Positions 1 to 9,559 of a stretch of 42,186 nt of DNA are shown here, in pieces. The stretch covers positions 1 through 42,186 of the forward strand of contig CACWJY010000023.1 of NCBI GenBank assembly GCA_902761355.1. The letters are read 5' to 3'. Position 1 is the first letter of the stretch. Each line of letters begins with the position of its first letter. The notes under the pieces are model-generated. The model saw nothing but the letters and a program-made list of their open reading frames with translations. It was not told the origin of the DNA and did no database searches. Origin of the DNA: Fibrobacter succinogenes (GTDB lineage Bacteria > Fibrobacterota > Fibrobacteria > Fibrobacterales > Fibrobacteraceae). The position numbers and the translations under genes were made by a program.

Positions 1-139
1 GCCAGTGTTCAACGTCTTCGCCGAAGTGTTTGGCCATGGCGCCCATGGCGTAGCATACGTTGAGGGAATGGATGACCAGCGATTCTTCGGTCACGTGGCC
101 CTTGCTGATTTCTTTTGCGCGTTCGACGGTCAGGCTCAT
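1..139 (-). CDS. HD-domain (HDIG-like) hydrolase, N-terminal fragment cut by window edge
   Basis: Only the first 46 codons lie in the window; the rest is beyond position 1. The ATG at 139-137 has a GGAG ribosome binding site a few bases upstream. The translated start (MSLTVERAKEISKGHVTEES, then a stretch with LVIHSLNVCYAMGAMAKHFG) resembles the opening helix of small bacterial HD-superfamily metal-dependent phosphohydrolases, in which a leading His is followed by a conserved 'MGAMAKHFGED..W' helix before the HD motif. The HD residues themselves are outside the window, so the family call rests on this helix only. It lies 58 bases after the permease gene on the same strand and could be cotranscribed with it. 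Confidence 0.55.
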   Translation of the reverse strand, partial: MSLTVERAKEISKGHVTEESLVIHSLNVCYAMGAMAKHFGEDVEHW

Positions 140-197
140 TTTAAATCTCCAATTTTCACCGCCAATATAAATATTTTTGAAGTGCTACTAATCATGA

Positions 198-962
198 CTA
201 GTTCGCTTTTGTCCAGAACAGGAGCTTGCGTTTAACAAGTTCAAACAGTTCCATAATCGCAAGCACCACAATGCCTGTCCAAAGAATGCCTGCAACCATG
301 TTGGGGTAATCGGAATAGTCCGCGTAGAATTGCACAAAGTGACCAAGCCCCGTGTTTTCGCCGAAAAGTTCAGCCACGGTGAGCATGATGAACGAAAGTC
401 CCATGCCTACAGAGAGTCCCGAGAATATTGACGGCAGGCTTGCTACAAGGGCGATTCTCCACAAGTACTCAAACTTTCCGATTCCGATAATGGCGGCGTT
501 ACGCTTGTATTTTTCGGGAATTTCGGCGGCGCCGGCAGCCGTATTCAAGTAGATGGGCCAAAAGGCGGCAATAAAAATGATAAATGTCGAAGACAAATAG
601 AACGTCGGAAGAATCGCTATCGCGTAAGGAATGTAGACGTTGGGCGGAATGGGGGCCGCAAACCTGGAAACAGGTTTTAGCATGTTCGATACCCATGGAA
701 CGGAACCAGAAACGATTCCGATAGATATTCCAACAACCGAGGCCACCAAGTAGGCGGGCACCAGTTTTAAAAGAGAGGCTCCTGCACTGCGCAAAAGTTC
801 TTCACGTGAATCAAAGAGGGCTTTCACTATCGCCTTGGGAGACGGAAATAGATACTGACTGTCCCATTCCGGGCCGCAGCTGATCAACACCCAAATTCCA
901 AGTAAAAAGAGAAGAAAAAGGATTCCTGAAAACTTGGATAAGTATTTTGTAAAAGTTCTCAT
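198..962 (-). CDS. ABC transporter permease, sulfonate/taurine/nitrate (SsuC/TauC) type
   Basis: A 254-residue integral membrane protein of the BPD_transp_1 family, the usual length for SsuC/TauC-like permeases. About six hydrophobic segments are visible, beginning with a strongly hydrophobic helix at residues 14-30. The cytoplasmic EAA-like loop that docks the ATPase is recognisable around 'AAEIPEKYKRNAAIIGIG' followed by an aromatic WRI. The start ATG overlaps the stop codon of the preceding ATPase gene (ATGA-type overlap at 959-962), which indicates translational coupling. It would form the membrane channel of an importer with the binding protein at 1736-2770. The substrate cannot be read from the sequence; family members import aliphatic sulfonates, taurine, nitrate or thiamine precursors. 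Its partner ATPase is broken. Confidence 0.85.
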   Translation of the reverse strand: MRTFTKYLSKFSGILFLLFLLGIWVLISCGPEWDSQYLFPSPKAIVKALFDSREELLRSAGASLLKLVPAYLVASVVGISIGIVSGSVPWVSNMLKPVSRFAAPIPPNVYIPYAIAILPTFYLSSTFIIFIAAFWPIYLNTAAGAAEIPEKYKRNAAIIGIGKFEYLWRIALVASLPSIFSGLSVGMGLSFIMLTVAELFGENTGLGHFVQFYADYSDYPNMVAGILWTGIVVLAIMELFELVKRKLLFWTKAN

Positions 963-1728
963 ATGCTGGCACCTCCTTGTACAATATGGCCTAGTTTTTC
1001 AAGGATGTCCTTGTGGTAGGCGTCTTCAATAGTTGCAATGGTTTCTTGGACTTTTTCGTTGCGGAACCAGTCGCCGCGATTCTTCTTTACCGGGAAATCA
1101 AGCGGGATGTCTGCAATGATACGCCCCGGGGTAGAGCCTAAAACGATAATGCGGCTCCCGAGATAAACGGCTTCGCGAATGTCGTGCGTTACAAATAAAG
1201 TTGTAATCGGGCGGTCTTTGACGCCGCGGCAAAGTTCCAGCACCAAATCCTGGAGGCTTGCACGGTTTACGGGATCGAGAGCGCCAAAGGGTTCGTCTAA
1301 AAGAAGGGCGTCAGCGCTGACACTTAAGGCGCGCGCTATGGCTCCGCGCTGGCGCATTCCGCCCGAAAGTTCAAAGGGGTATTTATGTAGGCTTCCTGAA
1401 AGTCCTACTAAGTTCAAGTATTCTTCGGCTAAATTTTTGGCGTAGCTCGTCTTCAGCTTTTTGGTCTTTTTAATAGCGAGCGTTACATTTTGGAGAAGGG
1501 TAAGCCAAGGGAAAAGGGTGTAGTCCTGAAAGACTACACTCCTTTCTGCAGAAGGCTTTTCGATTTCTTTTCCTTTCCAAGCAAAGTGGTCTTGCCACTA
1601 CCGCTTTCGCCTAGCAGGCATACGAATTCACCTTGATTGATTTTCAAGTTGATGTCTTTCAGGATGGCTCTGCCATCGTATGAAAAACCGAGATTCGTTG
1701 TTTCAAAACCATTTTGCTTTGTTGTCAT
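959..1728 (-). pseudogene. ABC transporter ATPase, SsuB/TauB type, disrupted by a deletion and frameshift after Walker A
   Basis: The ATG at 1728 has an AGGA site overlapping the end of the upstream binding-protein gene. The first frame carries Walker A ([11 protein letters not shown]) and then runs off into a nonsense tail ending at 1534. A second frame contains the continuation: '[19 protein letters not shown]' (Q-loop), the signature LSGGMRQRGAIARAL, Walker B LLLDEPFGALD and the H-loop FVTHD, down to the stop at 959. In SsuB-like proteins about 30 residues separate Walker A from the Q-loop, but only about 14 remain. The change is therefore a deletion of roughly 50 bases that is not a multiple of three, not a single-base slip. 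All other motifs are intact, so the lesion is either recent or an assembly artefact. If real, the importer lacks its motor unless another ATPase substitutes. Confidence 0.85.
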
Positions 1729-1735
1729 ACTATTC

Positions 1736-2770
1736 TTAGTTCCTGGACTTGAAAATATTTTCTGCCTTGGCGTAGAATTCGGACTTGGGATTTTCCTTGC
1801 GAAGTTCTGCGATGGCGGCCTTGTAGAAATCGGTGCGTACGTATTCAGAGACTTTCTTGTCGGACTTGATAAATTCAGCATCTTTCAAGAAATCCCAGAA
1901 GAATTCAACACCCTTCACGTTCGGGTCGGTATCCTGCGTGACGTGCCCGCTGTAGAACGCCTTGTTGACAAGAGCGGTATCAAGCTTGATCCACTTGGCA
2001 ATAATTTCCACACTCTTCTTGTGGTCATTTTGCACTAGTTCTTCGGCTTCGATCAGCGACTTGACCAGGCGCTTGTAAACATCGTCGCGGCCGTCAATCT
2101 TGCGGAGCGAGGCAATTAAGCGGCAGCAAATATGGCCAGGGTTGATGTCCTTACTGCGGAGCACCACAGAAAGGCCTGCTTCTTCGGCGCGGAGGTCGTG
2201 AGGGCCCCAAGTGACGCCGGCAAATACACTTCCGTTCTTGACGGCTTCGATAACGGCAGGCGGATTCTTGAGTTCAACAATGGTGACGTCCTTGCGCCAG
2301 TCAACGCCTTCTTTCTTGAGGCCGCCGCGAACAATGGCGTCGGCAGTACCCAGGCGAATGGTGGCAATTTTCTTGCCCTTGAGGTCGCTCAATTTTTTAA
2401 CGGAGGCAGCATTTTCTTTGCGGGTAATCACGGCCTGGTCACCACCCATGATGCCACCAATCACGCGGATGTCGGCACCCTGCGAAATGTGAATAAGCGG
2501 AGCGAGCGAACCGAATGCGCCTGCATCGAGTTTACCTGCGCGGACAGCGGCAATGCCGTCGCCAGAATTCGAAAATTCTACGAGCGTTACGTCAAGGCCA
2601 TTTTTCTCGAAAATGCCCGCATCCTTTGCGATGAAGAATTTTCCTTGACCTGTAGAAGACAGGTAACCGATGGAAATCTTGTCTGCGGCGATTGCAGAAG
2701 TAGCGCAGGCGAGGCTAAAGAGGATTGCCAATGCAATCCGAGAATGCTTTTTATGATAATTCTGAGTCAT
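1736..2770 (-). CDS. ABC transporter substrate-binding protein, NMT1/SsuA/TauA family
   Basis: A 344-residue periplasmic binding protein. A Sec signal peptide (positively charged N-terminus, hydrophobic core, AIA-A cleavage near residue 28) precedes a typical SsuA/TauA/NMT1 body: '[20 protein letters not shown]' near the mature N-terminus, then '[15 protein letters not shown]', '[20 protein letters not shown]' and a C-terminal helical half. A clear AGGAG site lies before ATG 2770. It sits between the porin gene (17 bases upstream) and the ATPase gene (7 bases downstream), so the four genes form one operon. By family the ligand is a small organic anion such as a sulfonate or a related sulfur or nitrogen compound. 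The neighbouring nitrogenase-like genes make an organosulfur compound my preferred inference. Confidence 0.85.
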   Translation of the reverse strand: MTQNYHKKHSRIALAILFSLACATSAIAADKISIGYLSSTGQGKFFIAKDAGIFEKNGLDVTLVEFSNSGDGIAAVRAGKLDAGAFGSLAPLIHISQGADIRVIGGIMGGDQAVITRKENAASVKKLSDLKGKKIATIRLGTADAIVRGGLKKEGVDWRKDVTIVELKNPPAVIEAVKNGSVFAGVTWGPHDLRAEEAGLSVVLRSKDINPGHICCRLIASLRKIDGRDDVYKRLVKSLIEAEELVQNDHKKSVEIIAKWIKLDTALVNKAFYSGHVTQDTDPNVKGVEFFWDFLKDAEFIKSDKKVSEYVRTDFYKAAIAELRKENPKSEFYAKAENIFKSRN

Positions 2771-2787
2771 TGTGAAATTCTCCTATG

Positions 2788-3999
2788 TTAGAAGCCATAA
2801 GTTGCGGAAAGGTGATAACGGTTCAAGTCTGCTTCTTTTACGGTGCCTGCGATCAGGTAATCTGTTTGAACGTGGAGGTATTCAATCCCGAGCGAGAAGG
2901 CATCAGTCAGGTTGTAGGTAGCGTTTGCGAAAACGGAAAGGTTCTGCTCGCGGCCGCCCACAGTTTCGATGTCATCGCGGTCCAGTTTGTCAATACCTGC
3001 ACCGGCGTTAAAAGCCAATTTTTGGATAAATTTGGCTTGCAGAGCGAACCATCCGCCGTATGCCTTGATACTCTTGACGCTTTCGGGGTCTTCGGTGTTG
3101 GCGACAAATCCGCGACCGATACCGGCTGCATACGTATCCAGGTTTTCACCGATGAAACCTTCTCCAAGGACGGTGATGGCCTTGGTGATGGGGAGGCTCA
3201 AGTCTACGTTTGCAGACCAGGTGGGGATATCCTTGGTTTTTCCTGTATCATCCAAGTCGATTTCTTCTTGTCCATAATGGCCCGAAACGCCGAGACCGAC
3301 CTTCTTGTCTTTTACCCACAGCGGAAGCGCAATGCCGATGCGGCCCTGGAAAGTAGGAATATCGGCGTCAGTACCGGTTTCCGAGGCGGAAGCAGTTGTG
3401 TACGGCTGGTTTTCGCCGATGGTGCGCACAACAGCGGCAGCAACGTCCACGGAGCCCTCACCAACGGGGATTTTCTCGGTGAGTCTCAGCTGAGCCCTAC
3501 GAAGGCCTGCGTCACCCGAATTGTTGAGAACGCCTGCGTTGAGAGTCGGGGTCACCAACGGAGAAATTACGTCCCAAGTTTGACCGCCTAAAATAGAGAA
3601 GCCCGTCTTGCCGAACGAAATTTCGCCATAGCCGTGACGGAGACGCGGGTTAGGATTGTTGGCTGAGCCACCACCGTAAAAGTCTACTTCGACTTTACCG
3701 TTGGCCTTAAAATACGTTGAATCATCGCCACTTGAAAGGTTGAACCCGATGCGAGTCAGATTCGGGGTGAGATGCCAGCCGCCATCATTTTCATTGGTGA
3801 TGTCGGAAGCCGCAACAAAGTTTGCGAAATTTCCGTTGTTACTTTTGGAATCTTCGTAAGCGGCATTGAGAGAGGCAAAACCGTAAAGGGTTGCAGTTAC
3901 ACCGGATTTTGTGGTGACCGAAAGAGGTTCTGCAGCGAAAGAGGTGATTGCAGATAAAAGAATAATCTTGGCAGCAATATTTTTCGAATTGATATTCAT
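2788..3999 (-). CDS. Outer-membrane porin, DcaP-like
   Basis: A 403-residue outer-membrane beta-barrel. A signal peptide ends near residue 23 (SFAAEP), followed by 'VTTKSGVTATLYGFASLNAAY', which resembles the first strand of DcaP-like trimeric porins. Motifs such as 'TRIGFNLSS', 'FKANGKVEVDFYG' and 'GFSILGGQTWDVISPL' are characteristic of that group. Many alternating hydrophobic strands follow, and the protein ends in YHLSATYGF with a C-terminal phenylalanine, the usual barrel-assembly signal. AGGAG precedes ATG 3999. It is the first gene of the uptake operon, so it probably admits the same solute that the binding protein captures. DcaP family members transport small negatively charged molecules; the ligand here is unknown. 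Confidence 0.8.
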   Translation of the reverse strand: MNINSKNIAAKIILLSAITSFAAEPLSVTTKSGVTATLYGFASLNAAYEDSKSNNGNFANFVAASDITNENDGGWHLTPNLTRIGFNLSSGDDSTYFKANGKVEVDFYGGGSANNPNPRLRHGYGEISFGKTGFSILGGQTWDVISPLVTPTLNAGVLNNSGDAGLRRAQLRLTEKIPVGEGSVDVAAAVVRTIGENQPYTTASASETGTDADIPTFQGRIGIALPLWVKDKKVGLGVSGHYGQEEIDLDDTGKTKDIPTWSANVDLSLPITKAITVLGEGFIGENLDTYAAGIGRGFVANTEDPESVKSIKAYGGWFALQAKFIQKLAFNAGAGIDKLDRDDIETVGGREQNLSVFANATYNLTDAFSLGIEYLHVQTDYLIAGTVKEADLNRYHLSATYGF

Positions 4000-4098
4000 T
4001 TATAAATCTCCTGATTAAAAATTTTTATGAGTTGAGCAACCATGCAAAAAACTTTTTTGCACGATGCGATTAAATTTTTGTTTGGTGGGGGTGAGTGC

Positions 4099-4140
4099 TT
4101 ACTGGCAAATGCCTTGAGCAAAAGTATAAAGTCTACACAT
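4099..4140 (-). CDS. Candidate 13-residue cysteine-containing leader peptide upstream of the porin/ABC operon
   Basis: ATG at 4140 opens MCRLYTFAQGICQ followed by TAA. A GAGG site lies eight bases upstream (complement of 4149-4152), and a plausible promoter lies about 70 bases further up. Cysteine codons are at positions 2 and 12. The end of the ORF can fold as a nested hairpin (TGCT..GGCA-TT-TGCC..AGCA), and an AT-rich inverted repeat follows before the porin start. I infer a possible attenuator because a much clearer cysteine leader exists at 10053. Unlike that case, no convincing terminator with a T-run is visible here, so it could be a chance ORF. Confidence 0.35.
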   Translation of the reverse strand: MCRLYTFAQGICQ

Positions 4141-4304
4141 ATAGGTATCCTCGTTCTGATTTGTTTGCTCTTCGGAACATGACGTTCTCGAAATTTTGTG
4201 CGTTAAAAGTAGAAATAAAAATGAGCTTGTAAAATACTTTTTCTTTATAACTTAATATAGGGTTAAACTTGAACTAAGACAGTGACAAAAAGTGACTTTT
4301 ACTT

Positions 4305-4335
4305 TTGAGAAAATGCCGCCTGAAAATCAGGCGAC
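4305..4335 (-). terminator. Rho-independent terminator of the nitrogenase-like operon
   Basis: Inverted repeat CGCCTGA-N3-TCAGGCG at 4317-4333. Read on the minus strand it lies about 50 bases after the K-like stop codon and is followed by GGCATTTTCTC, a short T-rich run. Confidence 0.6.
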
Positions 4336-4383
4336 ATTTTTGTGTTAGGAGAGTAAACGAATTAAAGTTAATTTATCTTGAAA

Positions 4384-5736
4384 TCATTTACCACCAACAG
4401 ATGTGCTGTAAATCTTTTCGAGCAAATTAAGCGCACCCTTGTAACCAACGAAGCTGCGATTGATAATCAACGTTTCGCTAGAGGGCGGAGTAATTTCGAA
4501 AAGCAATGCATTCTTTTCGTTGGCGATATTGATTTCCCACGAAGAGGCGAGAATCAAAGGCTTTCCAGAAGAGAAATTCACTTCCTTAATAGACTTTTCA
4601 ATCAGGTAGCCATCTTCTTCAAATTCTACGTCGACATCGACACCTTCGCTAATGTTGTGGAAGGCATTTTCGATTTGTTCGCGGAACTTCTGCGGAGGAT
4701 CGTCACTGATGATTGCCTTGCGCGGAATAAGGCCGATTTGGTCCACGAGGAACTTGGTGTAGGCAAGCGTGTAGGCGGAATCTGCGGTAATGGCAAATTC
4801 GCTGGGCATACCGAACCAGTATTCGGCGAAAAATTCGGAGAAGTGTTCCAGATAGTAATAGTAAATCTGATTTTCTTCCTTGATGAACTTTTCGCTCTGC
4901 TTTTTGTCAATTCCGGCAAATTCGACGACTTTACGGATAAATTCGCTAGTCGCTTCGGCACCGAGCGGAATTTCAGAAATGTGCAGGAACGGCTGGCCAT
5001 ATTTTTCCTGGAGGTGTTCTGCGTTTCGAACACCCACCCACGGAGAAATAACCAAGTTGAACTGAGCCTTCGGAATGCGCAGCCAGTCCGCGACGCCATT
5101 ATTTTCGGGTCCGAAGGGAACATTGACTTCAAAACCGGCACCACGGAGAATACGGGCAATTTCCTGATAGTCTCCACGCCAGTTCTGGTTGTAGTAAGGA
5201 GTTTCAAACCAAAGATTGACAAGACCTTTTTTGCGTTTACCCTTGTAATCACCCACGAACTGGTCGATAATGGCATTCACGACTTCTTCGTGACCGAAAA
5301 GGTTGTTGCCCTTAAACCCAGCGGTATCAACGGAGACGATCGGGTAACCCAAATCGCGGTAGCCACGAACCAGGCTCGAAACATCGTCGCCGATAAGACC
5401 TCCCACGCAACCGGTAAGCACAACGTAGAGGTCGCCATTGAACACCTTGAGCGTCGACTTGATCAACTGATCCAAAGTCTTGATGCCGCCAAAGACGATG
5501 TCGTTTTCAGTGGAGTTTGCACTCGGCATGTTACCAGCGCCGGCATAAATACTGCCCTGAAAGCCATTTTCGAAGGTGAGAAAAGCCGTTTGCTTAAGCT
5601 GGCAACCCGGAGAACAGTTGGCAATAGGAACTGCACCCTTAATCGCTACAACCGTATGAGATGCACCAACCGCACAAGCGTATCGGGGGTCCGAAATGGA
5701 ATTACTCTTTTTTCTTTTAATTGTAGAATCAGACAT
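4384..5736 (-). CDS. Nitrogenase-like component 1, K-type (beta) subunit
   Basis: A 450-residue protein of the nitrogenase component 1 superfamily. Three cysteines sit where NifK has its P-cluster ligands: Cys21 (ACAVG), Cys45 (within NCSPGC, with Cys41 also available) and Cys110 in 'VVLTGCVGGLIGDDV', which matches the NifK '..C...IGDD' signature. The spacing (about 24 and 65 residues) is close to that of NifK. The middle carries a GDYQEIARIL segment typical of the second Rossmann-like domain. It is shorter than NifK (about 520). It follows the D-type gene by 15 bases with a GGGAG site. It should pair with the D-type subunit and carry half of the P-cluster. I place it in the group IV nitrogenase-like family (Mar or uncharacterised Nfl type), not true NifK. 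Confidence 0.8.
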   Translation of the reverse strand: MSDSTIKRKKSNSISDPRYACAVGASHTVVAIKGAVPIANCSPGCQLKQTAFLTFENGFQGSIYAGAGNMPSANSTENDIVFGGIKTLDQLIKSTLKVFNGDLYVVLTGCVGGLIGDDVSSLVRGYRDLGYPIVSVDTAGFKGNNLFGHEEVVNAIIDQFVGDYKGKRKKGLVNLWFETPYYNQNWRGDYQEIARILRGAGFEVNVPFGPENNGVADWLRIPKAQFNLVISPWVGVRNAEHLQEKYGQPFLHISEIPLGAEATSEFIRKVVEFAGIDKKQSEKFIKEENQIYYYYLEHFSEFFAEYWFGMPSEFAITADSAYTLAYTKFLVDQIGLIPRKAIISDDPPQKFREQIENAFHNISEGVDVDVEFEEDGYLIEKSIKEVNFSSGKPLILASSWEINIANEKNALLFEITPPSSETLIINRSFVGYKGALNLLEKIYSTSVGGK

Positions 5737-5751
5737 TTTGAAACTCCCTAG

Positions 5752-7380
5752 TTATACATTTTCCGAATTATTTTCTTCGCCGTTATCGTTGTCTTTCTTT
5801 TTGCTTTTGCTGAACTTGAGATTTCTCGGTTCCGGCAAATCTTCAAGAGCTTCCGGATGGTGGGTCAAGTAGAACGGATCGTCCTGAGAAAGCCACCAAT
5901 CGGAATAGGGGAGTTTCACATTGCGTTTAAGCACCTGGTTGAACTTGGTGCGCGAAATAACGCCCTTGAGCATTTCGCCGATACGTAGAATGCCCTGATA
6001 GCCCACCGGAATATGCTCGTCGCCCATGGTAAGGGTCGGAAATCCGAGGTGCCCCGCAACAGAAGCAAGACCCGGGTGGCGAATAAGCAAAAAGTCAGTC
6101 TTGGCGCGCTTCAGAAGCTGCGGAAGCTGGAAGGCGCGAGTCTTACTGACGGTATAGTGCGGAATGTCGCCATAGGTTTCAACCAGTTCCTTGAGGGTGT
6201 CCTGATGTTCGCCACCGCCGTCGTAAACGGGGTCGTGATGGAACACGAGTGCAGCGTCGTGGCCGATTCCTAGTTCCGAAAGCACGCTGATAAGGCCGTG
6301 TGCGTATGCAGATCCCGTCATCACGATACCATTCTTGCCCTTGAAAAATTCACGAAGTTCGGCAAGTTTCGGGGCGATGCGCTTGTGCTCGCTTTCAATG
6401 TATTCTTCGGCTTCTTTTTCTTTGCCGACAACTTTTGCGATAGCGCGAAGCCAAGCATCAGTTCCCTTGATGCCGTAAGGTTGCGGAGCGTCAATCTGCG
6501 GAACGCCGAAAGATTCTTCAAGAGCCGTGGCCATGTAGCCGCCCAACGTATCGCAGAAGGTTGCGGTAGCGACTGCTTCGGAGGCTTGGCGAATTTCTTC
6601 GAAAGAAGCGGTATCCAGAAGGTAGTTCACGCGCAGCCCAAGCGGAGCAAGCATTTCGGAGAAATAGTCCGAACCCCAGAGGGCAACGATATTGAGCAAA
6701 TCATTCTGCTTCTTGGTCGGATGGCGTTCCACAATCTGGCGAAGAACGCCATGGAAAGCGACGTCAAAACCCGTAGACCAGTGCTTAGAACGGAAACCTT
6801 CGCAGTGTAGCGGAATGATAGGCACTCCAACCTCAGGCTCCATTTCTTCGGCAATGGAATCGATGTCTTCGCCGATAATAGCGGTAGCGCACGCCATGCC
6901 AATAAAGATTGCCTTGGGGTTAAAGCGTTCCTTTGCGTCGAGAATCGTTTGGCGGAGCTTATCGGAAGCACCGAAAACCATGTCCTTTTCTTTCAGGTTC
7001 GTACTGATGTTCAGCGTATTCTGCAGGGGCTTTCCGCGACGGCGAAGGCCGTTATGCATCGAGAGGTTAAACTTGGAGTTTTCGCCGCTGCAACCGATAG
7101 GAGAATGGTCAATCAGGGCACAGTCCGTCAGGTTACCCACCTGGCACTGCACAATCGCATTAGAGCACATGGTCTCTTGGTTCAGCGGAGAACTCAATTC
7201 ACAAAGTTTGCAGCCCGGGCCCTTGCCCGCGCAGCCGCCATGCTTTTTCGCACTGCGTTCGTCGTAGGCCGATTCCTTGATCAGATCGCTCGCCTTGCCG
7301 TCCCAGCCGATAATCGTACCCAGTCGATACTCGCGGTTTTCGACTGAGGTCATGTTCAAATTAATATTAGTCTTGGCCAT
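5752..7380 (-). CDS. Nitrogenase-like component 1, D-type (alpha, catalytic) subunit
   Basis: A 542-residue component 1 alpha subunit. Likely P-cluster ligands are Cys72 (MCSNAIVQC), Cys97 (HSPIGCSGEN) and Cys164 (GMACATAIIGEDI); spacing 25 and 67 residues is almost that of NifD (26 and 66). 'IPLHCEGFR' at 189-197 matches the NifD CEGFRG segment. Cys276 (ATFCDTLGGYM) aligns with NifD Cys275 and His456 (GDEHIPVGYQG) with His442, the two protein ligands of the M-cluster, so a FeMoco-like cofactor is expected. The NifD helix with His194-His195 reads WSTGFDVAFH here, so the histidine essential for N2 reduction appears absent. An additional N-terminal cysteine group (Cys50, 57, 60) and a charged tail are unusual. 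The start has GAGGG upstream. The best candidate function is reductive C-S bond cleavage as in MarD; this is inference. Confidence 0.8.
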   Translation of the reverse strand: MAKTNINLNMTSVENREYRLGTIIGWDGKASDLIKESAYDERSAKKHGGCAGKGPGCKLCELSSPLNQETMCSNAIVQCQVGNLTDCALIDHSPIGCSGENSKFNLSMHNGLRRRGKPLQNTLNISTNLKEKDMVFGASDKLRQTILDAKERFNPKAIFIGMACATAIIGEDIDSIAEEMEPEVGVPIIPLHCEGFRSKHWSTGFDVAFHGVLRQIVERHPTKKQNDLLNIVALWGSDYFSEMLAPLGLRVNYLLDTASFEEIRQASEAVATATFCDTLGGYMATALEESFGVPQIDAPQPYGIKGTDAWLRAIAKVVGKEKEAEEYIESEHKRIAPKLAELREFFKGKNGIVMTGSAYAHGLISVLSELGIGHDAALVFHHDPVYDGGGEHQDTLKELVETYGDIPHYTVSKTRAFQLPQLLKRAKTDFLLIRHPGLASVAGHLGFPTLTMGDEHIPVGYQGILRIGEMLKGVISRTKFNQVLKRNVKLPYSDWWLSQDDPFYLTHHPEALEDLPEPRNLKFSKSKKKDNDNGEENNSENV

Positions 7381-7391
7381 GAGCCCTCACA

Positions 7392-8686
<1,295 letters not shown>

Positions 8687-9559
8687 ATGGCAACCAGTCA
8701 AGAAACAGTTTTTAGAGAACACCCGTGTTTTGGTGCTTGCAAAAACCGAAAGGGGCGCATTCATTTGCCAGTCGCCCCAGGTTGCAACATCGAGTGCCGT
8801 TTTTGTGATAGGCGCATTAACGAAGATGCTCAGGTACCGGGAAATACGAGTAAGGTGATTAAACCCGAAGAGGCATGCGGGTACATTCGCAAGGCTCTGG
8901 AATTTGTGCCGGAACTTACGACAGTGGGAATCGCTGGCCCAGGCGACACCTTGGCAACTCCTTTTGCGCTAGACACATTCCGCCTAGTAAAAAAGGAATT
9001 TCCGCAACTCATTCGCTGCATGAGCACCAATGGACTTTTGCTAAATGACAAGGCAGACGAAGTCATCGATGTGGGCATTGATTCGCTCACGGTTACGGTG
9101 AATGCCGTGGACCCTGAAATCGAGGCGATAATCAACGCGAGAATTTTCTACCACGGTAAAACCTATACGGGCGTAGAAGCCGCAGAAATCCTGATTCACA
9201 ACCAGCTCGAAGGCATTCGCAAGGTGGCGAAAAGCGGAACGCTTATCAAAGTGAATACGGTTCTTTGCCCGGGCATTAATGACAAGCATATCGAAGATGT
9301 GGCGGCCACCGTGCGCGAAGCGGGCGCCATCATGTACAATATCATTCCGTTGATTCCGCAAAATGGCTTTAAGGATATTCCTGCTCCGACTCCAAAGGCT
9401 CTTGCGATTGCGCAGGAGCAGGCGGGAGTGTTCATCAATGTATTCAAGCATTGCGCCCATTGCCGTGCCGATGCCGTTGGCGTCCCGGGCGTTTATGATG
9501 TCGGTGCGCAAATCTACATGGACCGTATCCGTGTAAAGGAGACTTTCTCTCATGGCTAA
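8687..9559 (+). CDS. nifB: NifB-like radical SAM cofactor-biosynthesis protein (short form)
   Basis: A 290-residue radical SAM protein from ATG 8687. That start follows a GCGAGG site; an upstream GTG at 8657 has none. Residues 12-14 are HPC, then Cys18 and 'RIHLPVAPGCNIECRFC' with the CX3CX2C cluster motif at Cys33, 37 and 40, all diagnostic of NifB. The C-terminal HCAHCRADAVG corresponds to the NifB HCRxCRADAxG motif that binds an additional cluster. NifB fuses two [4Fe-4S] units and a carbide into NifB-co (the L-cluster precursor). Like archaeal NifB it lacks the fused C-terminal NifX domain, which is instead encoded by the next, overlapping gene. Divergent from the nifH-like operon. Its presence argues that the D/K enzyme carries a complex carbide-containing cluster. 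Confidence 0.85.
   Translation: MATSQETVFREHPCFGACKNRKGRIHLPVAPGCNIECRFCDRRINEDAQVPGNTSKVIKPEEACGYIRKALEFVPELTTVGIAGPGDTLATPFALDTFRLVKKEFPQLIRCMSTNGLLLNDKADEVIDVGIDSLTVTVNAVDPEIEAIINARIFYHGKTYTGVEAAEILIHNQLEGIRKVAKSGTLIKVNTVLCPGINDKHIEDVAATVREAGAIMYNIIPLIPQNGFKDIPAPTPKALAIAQEQAGVFINVFKHCAHCRADAVGVPGVYDVGAQIYMDRIRVKETFSHG

Larger units (their letters stand above)
4000..4383. promoter_or_regulatory. 384-base intergenic region between porin and nitrogenase-like operon
   Basis: This gap holds the leader region of the porin/ABC operon and the terminator of the nitrogenase-like operon. On the minus strand I see a possible promoter (TTTACA at 4233-4228, 16-base spacer, TACTTT at 4211-4206), a possible 13-codon leader ORF (4140-4099), a perfect inverted repeat TGCAAAAAA-G-TTTTTTGCA near 4041-4059 and the porin ribosome binding site. 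The promoter is only a consensus match. Confidence 0.4.

Noticed and set aside
4378..5751. 457-codon open frame on the plus strand opposite the K-type subunit
   Set aside because: Shadow of the nitrogenase-like K gene: it has no family features, while the minus strand shows clear Cys motifs, a ribosome binding site and tight operon spacing.
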